DNA from: Sphingomonas sp.
Lineage (GTDB): Bacteria; Pseudomonadota; Alphaproteobacteria; Sphingomonadales; Sphingomonadaceae
Assembly (NCBI RefSeq): GCF_019635515.1
Contig: NZ_JAHBZI010000001.1
Location: 2,108,001-2,172,000, forward strand
Direction of reading: 5' to 3'
Length of the DNA stretch: 64,000 bases
The position numbers were made by a program, and so were the translations under genes. Under the pieces are notes generated by a model. That model was given only the letters and a program-made list of their open reading frames with translations. It searched no databases and was not told the DNA's origin. Positions within the stretch are counted from its first letter, which is position 1. Each line of letters opens with the position of its first letter. Positions 41,393 through 48,990 of this stretch are shown piece by piece.

Positions 41393-41694
41393 TGGGGCTG
41401 TCGCGCTGCGGAGATATATGTGGTCATAGCGACCTGGAGTTCTCGACTGGCTCTGGAACGCGCGCAGCTAGCATGTGCAGCAAACCCTCGCAACGCGGAT
41501 CGTTGCGGAGGTAGAATGGCGAGCGCGGCAGGAAGGTTCCCTGCCGGCAGGATGGTGGCCCACCTTGTCATCCCAGCCTTGTGCGGGGTCCAACGAGCGG
41601 CGAAAGCTGTCGATTGAGGCGCAAAGACATTGTCCGGGGCACCTTGGACCTCGGCAAGGTCGGGGTGACAGATAAGGCAGCAAGGCGTTTCGCC
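41393..41694. other. Intergenic stretch of 302 bases, no gene
   Basis: Between kup and the Lrp-type regulator I see no supportable gene on either strand. The stretch holds the kup upstream region (41393-41470), some GC-rich sequence and an imperfect inverted-repeat element (41567-41670), listed separately. Confidence 0.7.
41567..41670. repeat. Imperfect inverted-repeat element of about 104 bp
   Basis: The left end TGTCATCCCAGCCTTGTGC-GGGGTCCA and the reverse complement of the right end, TGTCACCCCGACCTTGCC-GAGGTCCAA, match at most positions. The internal part is not symmetric. It resembles in style the other TGTCACCCC-ended repeats of this window but is a different, longer family member. Confidence 0.6.
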
Positions 41695-42162
41695 TCACCG
41701 CGCCGCGAACAGCGCATCGGCTTCGCTGCGGGTCGGCACGGCGCGTAGCACGAAGCTGGAGTTGATCGTCACCACGCCCGGCAGTCTCCCGAGATGCTCG
41801 CGATGGAGCCGCTCATAATCATCTAGATCGCGCGCCAGAATCTTGAGCCGGTAATCCTGCCGGCCCGAGACCAGCGCGCATTCCACCACCCCCTCGATCG
41901 CCGACACCGCCGCTTCGAAGCGGGCGAGATCCTCCTCCACCTGCGTACCGAGGGTGATGTCAACCAGGGCGGTGATATGAAACCCCAGCCGCCGGTGCTC
42001 CAGCCGCGCGCTGTAGCTGCGGATATGCCCCGATGCCTCGAGCGCCTGGATGCGCCGCGTGCACGCCGATTGCGACAGCCCGATCTCGCTGGCGATGGCG
42101 CTCACCGGGGCGCGGGCATCGGCGGCGAGCTGCTTGAGGATTGCCGCGTCAATTCTGTCCAT
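41695..42162 (-). CDS. Lrp/AsnC family transcriptional regulator
   Basis: A 155-residue regulator. N-terminal winged helix-turn-helix (DRIDAAILKQLAADARAPVS, IASEIGLSQSACTRRIQALE) followed by the C-terminal RAM ligand domain (LEHRRLGFHITALVDITLG to RLPGVVTINSSFVLRAVPTR). It is divergent from alanine dehydrogenase with 135 bases between the starts, the usual place for an AldR-type activator sensing alanine. Starts at ATG 42160-42162. Family certain; ald as target is inferred from position. Confidence 0.93.
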   Translation of the reverse strand: MDRIDAAILKQLAADARAPVSAIASEIGLSQSACTRRIQALEASGHIRSYSARLEHRRLGFHITALVDITLGTQVEEDLARFEAAVSAIEGVVECALVSGRQDYRLKILARDLDDYERLHREHLGRLPGVVTINSSFVLRAVPTRSEADALFAAR

Positions 42163-42264
42163 GTTGCATGTTTAGCCCGAATATTTCCAATATCACACAT
42201 AATTATGCAAACTCGTCGCCCAAGCCGCACCGACTTTGCAGGGATTCGCGTTCTGCCTTCTGGT

Positions 42265-42281
42265 AATTGTGCGCCACAATT
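42265..42281. promoter_or_regulatory. 17-bp dyad before ald, candidate Lrp/AldR site
   Basis: AATTGTG-CGC-CACAATT is a perfect dyad ending just before the AGGAGA ribosome-binding site of ald. A second pair, TTGCAT (42164-42169) and ATGCAA (42205-42210), lies in the AT-rich middle of the region. Either may bind the divergent regulator; the position of the first would let bound protein or RNA structure block translation or elongation. Confidence 0.5.
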
Positions 42282-42297
42282 TTTCAGGAGAGATCCC

Positions 42298-43401
42298 ATG
42301 CGCGTCGGCGTTCCCAAGGAAATCAAGAATCACGAATATCGCGTCGGCCTGACCCCGGCGTCGGTGGCGGAGCTGGTCCATGCCGGCCATGAAGTGCTGG
42401 TCGAGACCAAGGCCGGCACCGGCATCGATTTCGACGACGAGGCTTATACCAAGGTCGGCGCGAAGATCGCTCCGAACGCCGCGGCCGTTTTCGCGGGCAG
42501 CGACATGATCGTGAAGGTCAAGGAGCCGCAGGCGAGCGAGATCGCGATGCTCGAGCCGCGCCACCTGCTGTTCACCTATCTGCACCTCGCCGCTGACAAG
42601 CCGCAGGCCGAGGGCCTGATGAAGTCGGGCGCGACTTGCATCGCCTATGAGACGGTCACCTCGAACTCGGGCGCGCTGCCGCTGCTCAAGCCGATGAGCG
42701 AAGTCGCCGGCCGCATGTCGATCCAGGTCGCGTCGCACTATCTCGAAAAGGAGCAGGGCGGCCGCGGCGAGCTGCTCGGCGGCGTTCCCGGCGTCGCCCC
42801 CTGCAAGGTCGCGATCCTCGGCGGCGGCGTCTCCGGCATCAACGCCGCGCAGATGGCGACCGGCCAGCGCGCCGACGTGACCATCTACGACATCAGCAAC
42901 GAGCGCCTTGCCGAGCTCGACATGCATTTCGGCAGCCAGATCAAGACCGCCTATGCCAGCAAGGCCGCGATCGCCGAGGCGGTGAAGACCTCGCAGGTCG
43001 TGATCGGCGCGGTCCTCGTCCCCGGCGCGGCGGCTCCCAAGCTGGTCACCAAAGACATGCTCAAGACGATGATGCGCGGCTCGGTGCTGGTCGATATCGC
43101 CATCGATCAGGGCGGCTGCTTCGAGACCAGCCACGCGACCACGCACGACGATCCCGTCTACGAGGTCGATGGCGTGATCCATTACTGCGTCGCCAACATG
43201 CCCGGCGCGGTTGCCCGCACCTCGGCCTTCGCGCTCAACAACGCGACGCTGCCGTTCGTGCTCAAGCTGGCGAACCTGGGCGCGGAAGCGGCGATGAAGG
43301 CCGACAAGCACCTCGCCAACGGCCTCAACGTCTATAAGGGCAAGATCGCGTTCAAGGCGGTCGCCGACGATCTCGACCTGCCGTACCAGGCTTGGGCCTG
43401 A
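42298..43401 (+). CDS. ald: Alanine dehydrogenase
   Basis: A 367-residue NAD-dependent enzyme that interconverts L-alanine with pyruvate and ammonia. MRVGVPKEIKNHEYRVGLTP is the family start; VKVKEPQ supplies the pyruvate-binding lysine, RHLLFTYLHLAADK the catalytic His, and VAILGGGVSGINAAQMATGQ the Rossmann fold. ATG 42298 has AGGAGA seven bases upstream; the frame upstream is open but belongs to the regulator's leader region. A strong hairpin follows the stop. Likely controlled by the divergent Lrp-type regulator. Confidence 0.97.
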   Translation: MRVGVPKEIKNHEYRVGLTPASVAELVHAGHEVLVETKAGTGIDFDDEAYTKVGAKIAPNAAAVFAGSDMIVKVKEPQASEIAMLEPRHLLFTYLHLAADKPQAEGLMKSGATCIAYETVTSNSGALPLLKPMSEVAGRMSIQVASHYLEKEQGGRGELLGGVPGVAPCKVAILGGGVSGINAAQMATGQRADVTIYDISNERLAELDMHFGSQIKTAYASKAAIAEAVKTSQVVIGAVLVPGAAAPKLVTKDMLKTMMRGSVLVDIAIDQGGCFETSHATTHDDPVYEVDGVIHYCVANMPGAVARTSAFALNNATLPFVLKLANLGAEAAMKADKHLANGLNVYKGKIAFKAVADDLDLPYQAWA

Positions 43402-43402
43402 C

Positions 43403-43444
43403 GCGGGCTGCGGGGCGGTGCATCGGCATCGCCCCGCAGCCCGC
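43403..43444. terminator. 15-bp perfect hairpin between ald and the convergent small gene
   Basis: GCGGGCTGCGGGGCG (43403-43417) pairs exactly with CGCCCCGCAGCCCGC (43430-43444). It starts two bases after the ald stop codon and ends eight bases before the stop of the convergent gene. No T tract on either side, so it is a likely bidirectional Rho-assisted or RNA-stabilising hairpin. Confidence 0.65.
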
Positions 43445-43452
43445 GCACCGCA

Positions 43453-43704
43453 TCAGCAGCTCGCGACCGCCTCGCGCAACGCCTTGGCCGCCTGCGCGCA
43501 CGAGACCGGAAACGGCAATTTGAGGACCTCGATCTCGAGCCACTCGCGCTGCGGATCGTAATTCCAGCGCGCCCTGCCCCCATGCGATGCCACTTCGCCG
43601 GAATTGCCCTCGATGGCCACGCCATATTCCCGCGCCCTAGCGACGAGACACATCCACACGAGCGTATCGATCTTGTCGAAGGTCTGAATCGGGCAACCGG
43701 GCAA
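43453..43704 (-). CDS. 83-residue hypothetical protein after ccmI
   Basis: Starts at TTG 43702-43704. Its Shine-Dalgarno TAGGAG includes the stop codon of ccmI, so it is translationally coupled to the ccm operon. The protein has no signal peptide or membrane helix; GVAIEGNSGEVASHGGRARW and NYDPQREWLEIEVLKLPF suggest a small beta-strand domain, followed by VSCAQAAKALREAVASC. I do not recognise it. Its place at the end of the cytochrome c maturation operon is the only functional hint. Confidence 0.7.
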   Translation of the reverse strand: MPGCPIQTFDKIDTLVWMCLVARAREYGVAIEGNSGEVASHGGRARWNYDPQREWLEIEVLKLPFPVSCAQAAKALREAVASC

Positions 43705-43713
43705 TGCGCGCTC

Positions 43714-44364
43714 CTATGGTTGGGTTGCCTGGCCTTGCCCCTGCGCCGCCAGATAGCGATCGAGCAGGAACAGCCGCACGCGCAGGTCGTCGCGATAGCT
43801 GATCTTCTCTGGCGCCAGTTCCACGGCTTTCGCCCACCATGGCCGCGCCTCGGCGAACCGCCCGGCACGCACCAGCGCCAGCCCCAGGAAGAAGGGCGGA
43901 CCGGGATGGTTCGGATGCAACGCCAACGCCTTGTTGAACGCCAGTTGCGCCGCCGGCGAAAGCTGGTTGCCGTCCTGCTCGGCCAGCGCCAGCCCCAGCC
44001 CGGTCCACAGGCTGTAATCCTCGGGATATTTGTTGACCGCGCCCAGCCACACCCGCGCCGCCAGATCGGGGCGGCCGATACGGACCATCGATTCCGCCGC
44101 GGTCGCGTAGGAATAGACCGCCGTTCCATACTTGCCGAAGATCGCCTCGCGCAGCGCGACCAGCGCGGGATCGACCTCGCCCTTTCGTTCCTCGATCGAA
44201 ACCGGATGCCCCTCCAGCGCCGGACTGCCCTGCCAGGCATAGCCGGCAGCCCCCAGCATCACGCCGGTCGCCGCGATCGTCCACAAGCGCCTGGGAAAGC
44301 GTGTGACCGCCAGCACGATCATCGCCGCCAGCGCCACCACGCCGAACATCGCCCAACCCATCAT
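43714..44364 (-). CDS. ccmI: Cytochrome c biogenesis TPR protein CcmI
   Basis: A 216-residue protein from ATG 44362-44364, overlapping the ccmH stop (ATGA) with GGAGGAGC upstream. Two N-terminal transmembrane helices (AMFGVVALAAMIVLAVTRF; WTIAATGVMLGAAGYAWQ) are followed by tetratricopeptide repeats (SLWTGLGLALAEQDGNQLSP, AFNKALALHPNHPGPPFFLG, AEARPWWAKAVELAP). CcmI chaperones apocytochrome c to the CcmF/CcmH haem lyase. It is the last recognised gene of the ccm operon, shorter than the long two-part CcmI of rhizobia. Confidence 0.9.
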   Translation of the reverse strand: MMGWAMFGVVALAAMIVLAVTRFPRRLWTIAATGVMLGAAGYAWQGSPALEGHPVSIEERKGEVDPALVALREAIFGKYGTAVYSYATAAESMVRIGRPDLAARVWLGAVNKYPEDYSLWTGLGLALAEQDGNQLSPAAQLAFNKALALHPNHPGPPFFLGLALVRAGRFAEARPWWAKAVELAPEKISYRDDLRVRLFLLDRYLAAQGQGQATQP

Positions 44365-44765
44365 CGCCTGCTCCTCCGGAACACGCGGGCGCTGAGCAGC
44401 GCTCCCAATCCGAGCAGCACCAGCGGCGCGATCCACAGCGGCGCGGTCACCCAGCTCAGCGGCGGATCGTAGCTGACATAGTCGCCATAGCGCTGGATCA
44501 GCCATTTCTGGACCTGATCGGGCTTCTCCCCCGCCTGGATCCGCTGGCGCACCATCGCCCGCATATCGCCCGCCATCTCGGCATCGCTATCCGCGATCGA
44601 CTGGCCCTGACAGACCAGGCAGCGCAATTTCTCCATCAGCGCCTTGGCCTGCGCTTCCTTGGCGGGGTCTGCCAGTTGCGTGTAGGCCAGCGTCGGCGGC
44701 GGCAGGTTCGAATCCGCAAACGCCGGCGCCACGACGAGCGACAAGAGGATGAGCGACCGCCTCAC
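44361..44765 (-). CDS. ccmH: Cytochrome c-type biogenesis protein CcmH
   Basis: A 134-residue thioredoxin-like periplasmic protein. Start GTG 44763-44765 overlaps the ccmG stop (GTGA). A signal peptide (RRSLILLSLVVAPAFA) precedes the redox motif LRCLVCQGQSIADSDAE with Cys49 and Cys52; a C-terminal helix (PLWIAPLVLLGLGALLSARV) anchors it. CcmH keeps the CXXCH cysteines of apocytochrome c reduced for haem attachment. The long open frame in phase upstream lies within ccmG and is not used. Confidence 0.94.
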   Translation of the reverse strand: MRRSLILLSLVVAPAFADSNLPPPTLAYTQLADPAKEAQAKALMEKLRCLVCQGQSIADSDAEMAGDMRAMVRQRIQAGEKPDQVQKWLIQRYGDYVSYDPPLSWVTAPLWIAPLVLLGLGALLSARVFRRSRR

Positions 44766-45283
44766 TTCGCCGCCTCCAGCGCCGCGAGAATCTCGGGCAC
44801 ATCGTCCTCGCGAACATCGCCGATATGCTGTTTGACGATCCGGCCCCGCGCATCGACGACGAAGGTCTCGGGCACGCCCGCCGAACCCAGCGAGAACTGC
44901 ACCTTGCGGTTCCGGTCGTCGCCGATCCGCGCATAGGGATCGCCATTTTGCGCCAGGAACGCCTGCATCGCCTCGGTGGTGTCGGCGGTCGCCACCCCGT
45001 CGATCTGCACGCCCATCGCCTTGAGCCGCATCAATTGCCTCGCTTCGGCGATGCACGGCAGGCACCAGCTGGCGAAAACGTTGATCAGCCGCGGCTTGCC
45101 GCCGAACCCGCCCTTGATCCCGTCCTTGCTCGCCAGCAGCGGCGGCAGGTCGATCGCCGGCAGCGGCTTGTCGATCATCGCCGAATGCACCGTCCGGTCG
45201 GCGGGCTTGATCAGCCCGCTCGCGACCAGCGCCAGCACCGCGGCGAACAGCGCGAAGGGCAACCAGATCAGCACCCGCCTCAT
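44762..45283 (-). CDS. ccmG: Thiol:disulfide interchange protein CcmG/DsbE
   Basis: A 173-residue membrane-tethered thioredoxin. N-terminal anchor VLIWLPFALFAAVLALVASG, the active site ASWCLPCIAE (Cys74, Cys77), and the cis-proline region GVPETFVVDARGRIVKQHIG. It passes reductant to CcmH and apocytochrome c in the periplasm. The start overlaps the ccmF stop by 4 bases (ATGA). The usual WCxxC is WCLPC here, a minor variant of the more common WCVPC. Confidence 0.95.
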   Translation of the reverse strand: MRRVLIWLPFALFAAVLALVASGLIKPADRTVHSAMIDKPLPAIDLPPLLASKDGIKGGFGGKPRLINVFASWCLPCIAEARQLMRLKAMGVQIDGVATADTTEAMQAFLAQNGDPYARIGDDRNRKVQFSLGSAGVPETFVVDARGRIVKQHIGDVREDDVPEILAALEAAK

Positions 45284-47202
45284 GCGTATTCTTCCGCCTC
45301 CGCGGCGCGGCGCTCACGCCGCACCCGGCCGATCAGCGCCAGCAGCCCGCCCAACGCGATCAGCGCCCCGCCGAGCCAGATCAAGGTCACGAACGGCTTC
45401 CACCACAGCCGCAGCTGCCACCGCCCCTCCGCGTCTCCCGCGCCAAGCACGGTATAGAGCTGCCCGTCGAGCATCGTCGTGATCGCCGCCTCGCTGGTAT
45501 TGGTCGGCGGCGTGCTGAAGAAGCGCTGCTGCGGACGAAGCTCGAACGCGGTCCCGCCCTCGCGCGTCACCGTCAGCCGCGCCTCGACCGCGGACCAGTT
45601 CGGCCCCAGCGCCGGCCGCACGTCGCTGAGCACGATGCGGAACGGCCCGACCGTGGCGCTCTGTCCCACTTCGATCGCGGTCAGCCGCTCGGCCTTGAAC
45701 GCGGCGTCCGCGCCCATCCCGCCGATGCTGACCGCCACGCCCAGATGCGCGATCACCATCCCCCAGATATGCAGCGGCGTGCGGCGCAGCTTGCGGCGCA
45801 CCAGCGGCAGCACGCTCGCCACGCCCAGGAAGATCGCGAAGCCGATCCCGAGCAGCGGCAGCATCGGCGCGGTCGGGTTCATCATGAACAGCAGCGCGAA
45901 GCCCATGCCCCCCAGCGCCACCGGCACCAGCAGCTTGCCGAGCAGAGTGTTGAGCACATCCCGCCGCCAGTTGAGCAGCGGCCCCGCCGCGGTCGCCAGC
46001 ACCAGCACCAGCGCGATCGGCGCGATCGTCTTGTCGAAGAACGGCGCGCCGATCGACAATTGCACGCCCATGGCCTGCGCCACCAGCGGATAGAGCGTGC
46101 CGATGAAGACGAGGCCGAGGATCACGGTCAGCAGCAGATTGTTGAGCACCAGCGCGCCCTCGCGGCTGACGATGCGGAAGGTCGCTCCCTGCGTCACCGT
46201 CCCGACTCGTGCGCCGAACAAGGCCAGCGCGCCGCCGATATAGATGCCGAGCAAGGCGAGGATGAACGTCCCGCGCGTCGGATCGACCGCGAAAGCATGC
46301 ACGCTGACGAGGATGCCCGAACGCACCAGAAACGTCCCGATCATCGACATGGCGAACGCCACCAGCGCCAGCATCAGCGTCCAGGCGCGCAGCCCGTCGC
46401 GCGTCGCCAGCACCGTCACCGAATGCAGCAAGGCGGTCGCCGCCAGCCACGGCATCAGCGAGGCGTTCTCGACCGGATCCCAGAACCACCAGCCGCCCCA
46501 GCCCAGCTCGTAATAGGCCCAATAGGAGCCCGCGGTGATGCCGATGGTCAGGAAAATCCATGCCGCCAGCACCCAAGGGCGCATCGCCCGCGCGAAAGCC
46601 GGCCCGACGTCACGCATCAGCAGCGCGCCCACGGCAAAACTGAACGCGACCGAAAGCCCGACATAGCCGAAATAGAGCGTCGGCGGGTGGAAGGCCAGGC
46701 CGGGATCCTGAAGCAGCGGGTTGAGCCCCTGCCCGTCGCGCGCCGGCGGATTGAGCCGCGTGAACGGGTTCGATGCGAAGGCGAGGAAGGCGTAGAAGCC
46801 GAGGCCGATGAACGCCTGCGCGCCCAAGGTCGCGGCCAGCGTCTTGCCCGCCAGCCGCCGCTCGAACAGCGCCACCCCCGCCCCGGCCACCGCCAGCACG
46901 GTCACCCATAGCAGCATCGAGCCTTCATGGTTTCCCCATGCGCCCGCGATCTTGTACAGCAGCGGCTTGGCCGAATGGCTGTTGGTCGCGACCAGCAGCA
47001 CCGACATGTCGGAATTCACGAACAGCGCGATCAGCAGCCCGAACGCCGCCATCGCCAGCAGTCCCTGCACCAGCGTGATCCGGCGGAGCGCCAGCATCAG
47101 CTCCTCCGAGCCGCCGCGCGCCACGCCAATGCCCAGCGCCAGCTGGATCAGCGCGAACGCCGCCGCGAGCCACAGCGCGGCCAGTCCCGCTTCGGCGATC
47201 AC
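45280..47202 (-). CDS. ccmF: Haem lyase CcmF
   Basis: A 640-residue polytopic membrane protein with about fifteen helices. The haem-handling WWD signature is AYYELGWGGWWFWDPVENAS, with LLWVTVLAVAGAGVALFERR and FHPPTLYFGYVGLSVAFSFA as flanking conserved segments. CcmF takes haem from holo-CcmE and joins it to apocytochrome c with CcmH and CcmI. It starts with GTG 47200-47202, overlapping the ccmE stop (GTGA). Length is in the normal range. Confidence 0.96.
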   Translation of the reverse strand: MIAEAGLAALWLAAAFALIQLALGIGVARGGSEELMLALRRITLVQGLLAMAAFGLLIALFVNSDMSVLLVATNSHSAKPLLYKIAGAWGNHEGSMLLWVTVLAVAGAGVALFERRLAGKTLAATLGAQAFIGLGFYAFLAFASNPFTRLNPPARDGQGLNPLLQDPGLAFHPPTLYFGYVGLSVAFSFAVGALLMRDVGPAFARAMRPWVLAAWIFLTIGITAGSYWAYYELGWGGWWFWDPVENASLMPWLAATALLHSVTVLATRDGLRAWTLMLALVAFAMSMIGTFLVRSGILVSVHAFAVDPTRGTFILALLGIYIGGALALFGARVGTVTQGATFRIVSREGALVLNNLLLTVILGLVFIGTLYPLVAQAMGVQLSIGAPFFDKTIAPIALVLVLATAAGPLLNWRRDVLNTLLGKLLVPVALGGMGFALLFMMNPTAPMLPLLGIGFAIFLGVASVLPLVRRKLRRTPLHIWGMVIAHLGVAVSIGGMGADAAFKAERLTAIEVGQSATVGPFRIVLSDVRPALGPNWSAVEARLTVTREGGTAFELRPQQRFFSTPPTNTSEAAITTMLDGQLYTVLGAGDAEGRWQLRLWWKPFVTLIWLGGALIALGGLLALIGRVRRERRAAEAEEYA

Positions 47203-47639
47203 GGCTCCAGCGACTTCGAGACGTGCTGATTGCCGCTCAGCTGCGGCGGCATGTAGCGCTCGTCATGCTTGGCGAGCAGATTGTCGGCGACGAAGCTGCC
47301 GTCGGGCTGGAACCGACCCTCGGCGACTACCCCCGAATTCTCCTTGAACAGGTCCGGCGTCACGCCGCGGAACGAGACCGGCACGGTTGCGATGCCATCG
47401 CCCACCACGAAACGGATCGAGACCCCATCGGCCTCGCGCTGGATCGATCCGCCCTGCACCATTCCGCCAAGGCGCACATGCTTGCCCGCCGGCACCGGCT
47501 TGCCGACCAGATCCCCCGGCGCATAGAAGAACGCCGCCTGATCCTTGAGCGCGGACAGCGCCAGCCCCGCCGCGCCCAGCACCGCGACAAGCGCCAGAGC
47601 CGCCAGAATCAGCCGTTGATGCTTGGGCTTCATCGCCAT
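47199..47639 (-). CDS. ccmE: Haem chaperone CcmE
   Basis: A 146-residue periplasmic haem chaperone. Signal anchor RLILAALALVAVLGAAGLAL, an OB-fold (FYAPGDLVGKPVPAGKHVRL; SIRFVVGDGIATVPVSFRGV), and the haem-binding His125 with Tyr129 in LLAKHDERYMPP. Start ATG 47637-47639 uses the Shine-Dalgarno GGGGGAGGA, which belongs to the terminal repeat of the 135-bp element placed between ccmD and ccmE. The downstream ccmF overlaps by 4 bases. Confidence 0.95.
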   Translation of the reverse strand: MAMKPKHQRLILAALALVAVLGAAGLALSALKDQAAFFYAPGDLVGKPVPAGKHVRLGGMVQGGSIQREADGVSIRFVVGDGIATVPVSFRGVTPDLFKENSGVVAEGRFQPDGSFVADNLLAKHDERYMPPQLSGNQHVSKSLEP

Positions 47640-47642
47640 CAA

Positions 47643-47777
47643 AATCCTCCCCCAGAGGGGGAGGTGGCAGTCCCGGACTTGTTCCGGGGCTGACGGAGGG
47701 CGCTCGCCGCGAGCGGGCCGCCTGTGGCGAACCTCCTCCACCGCTTCGCGGTCCCCCTCCCCCTCTGGGGGAGGATT
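47643..47777. repeat. 135-bp element with 22-bp terminal inverted repeats inside the ccm operon
   Basis: The ends at 47643-47664 and 47756-47777 are perfect reverse complements (AATCCTCCCCCAGAGGGGGA plus GG). Each end is itself nearly palindromic, CTCCCCC-AGA-GGGGGAG. The inside carries AGTCCCGGACTTGTTCCGGG, CGCTCGCCGCGAGCGG and CCACCGCTTCGCGG. It lies between ccmD and ccmE and supplies the ccmE ribosome-binding site. It encodes nothing; it looks like a miniature non-autonomous mobile repeat. Confidence 0.8.
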
Positions 47778-47793
47778 GCTTCAACCGCGATCT

Positions 47794-47925
47794 TCACTTC
47801 CTAGCCTTCATCGCGTCCGCAGCCGCCTCGGCCTTGCGCATCGCCAGATAGCTGGCAACCGCCAGCCCGCCCGCGCCAAGCAGCGTCACGCCATATGCGG
47901 CGATCACGAACGCCCAGTGATTCAT
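47794..47925 (-). CDS. ccmD: Haem exporter protein CcmD
   Basis: A 43-residue single-helix membrane protein: MNHWAFVIAAYGVTLLGAGG, continuing LAVASYLAMRKAEAAADAMK. The pattern of a short N-terminus with H-W/F-x-F-V-x-x-A-Y-G, one helix and a charged Ala/Lys-rich tail is that of CcmD, which helps release holo-CcmE from the CcmABC complex. ATG 47923-47925 overlaps the ccmC stop (ATGA). The frame stays open upstream within ccmC, but that is not used. Confidence 0.9.
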   Translation of the reverse strand: MNHWAFVIAAYGVTLLGAGGLAVASYLAMRKAEAAADAMKARK

Positions 47926-48644
47926 GCCGCCATCCGCCGCATCCGCGCTTCCACCTTCTGCGCCGCGAGCATCGCCCGCATCCGCATCAGCACGATCCCG
48001 CCGAACATCAGGGTGAAGCCGCCCAGCGTGAAGAAAAGCGGCCAGATCATGCTCTTGTCGATCGACGACGAAGTCAGCCCGATGCTCTGCCCCTGATGCA
48101 GCGTGTTCCACCACACCACCGAATAGCGAATGATCGGCAGCAGCACGCTGCCCGCCACCCCGAACAGCGCCGGCACCCGCCCGTCGCCGCCGCGTTCGGC
48201 ATCGGCCCGCGCCAGCGCGATATAGGCGATATAGACGAAGAACAGCAGCAGCATGCTGGTCAGCCGCCCGTCCCATTCCCACCAGGTTCCCCAGGTCGGC
48301 CGCCCCCAGATCGAGCCGGTGATCAGGCACAAAGCCGTGAACACCGCGCCCGCCGGCGCGATCGCCCGCGCCGCGAGGTTCGCCAGCGGGTGCTTCCAGA
48401 CCAGATACATCAGGCTCGCCGCCGCGAGGCCGGTCCAGCCCCCCATCCCCAGCCACGCGCTCGGGGCATGGATATAAAGGATCCGCACCGTCTCCTTCTG
48501 GAGGTAATCGGGCGGTGTCAGCCTCAGCCCGGCAAACGCCCCGAACAGCGCCAGCGCCGCGCCCAGCCAGAACAGCACCGGCGTCAGCGGCTTGGCGATC
48601 TTCAGGAAACGCGCGGGATTGGCGAAGGCGTGAAGGGCGGGCAC
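47922..48644 (-). CDS. ccmC: Haem transporter CcmC
   Basis: A 240-residue inner-membrane protein with six helices. VRILYIHAPSAWLGMGGWTG carries the first conserved His and SIWGRPTWGTWWEWDGRLTS is the WWD domain; SVVWWNTLHQGQSI carries the second His. CcmC loads haem onto CcmE. The start is GTG 48642-48644. It is the first gene of the leftward ccmC-D-E-F-G-H-I operon; ccmA and ccmB, the ABC transporter parts, are not in this window and must be elsewhere if present. Confidence 0.95.
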   Translation of the reverse strand: MPALHAFANPARFLKIAKPLTPVLFWLGAALALFGAFAGLRLTPPDYLQKETVRILYIHAPSAWLGMGGWTGLAAASLMYLVWKHPLANLAARAIAPAGAVFTALCLITGSIWGRPTWGTWWEWDGRLTSMLLLFFVYIAYIALARADAERGGDGRVPALFGVAGSVLLPIIRYSVVWWNTLHQGQSIGLTSSSIDKSMIWPLFFTLGGFTLMFGGIVLMRMRAMLAAQKVEARMRRMAA

Positions 48645-48653
48645 GGGCCGGGG

Positions 48654-48921
48654 TTAGCGGGGTTTGCTGGCGGAATCTACGTCGCTTTGCATCCTATGGC
48701 GCGGTGAAATCCAAGCCCGTCGGCCGCGCCGGCCGCTCTCGCCGAGCTTGCGGGCGGCGGCGGTGCGCCCAGGCAATTGGCGCAGCCATTGACCTGCGAA
48801 GCGCGGATCTTGACCAGTTCCTGCAGGCTCTTCTCCAGCGTCGGCGCGGTCTGCTCGCTCATCGCCAGCCATACCTTCATAGCGGCGGGGCAGTCTTGAG
48901 CGGATCGGTACGGCTATTCAT
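48654..48921 (-). pseudogene. Remnant of a carboxymuconolactone decarboxylase/AhpD-family gene
   Basis: Pieces of one protein lie in three frames. From ATG 48919-48921: MNSRTDPLKTAPPL then a stop. In the next frame: MKVWLAMSEQTAPTLEKSLQ and ELVKIRASQVNGCANCLG, the CxxC-containing AhpD core. Then in another frame ARKLGESGRRGRRAW, the segment that should follow the CxxC region. At least two frameshifts (near 48880 and 48770) and loss of the C-terminal half show decay. AhpD-like proteins are peroxidase-related. The order of the pieces matches the family, so it is a single broken gene. Confidence 0.8.
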
Positions 48922-48990
48922 TTCTGCTTCCCTCTCAGTTGACGGAAGCATGACGAGATGGCGCGCGCGATTGTGACATTGCTCACGAAA

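Noticed and set aside
47643..47777. The 135-bp element as an insertion sequence or gene
   Set aside because: It is far too short for a transposase and has no meaningful open frame; it is kept as a miniature repeat.
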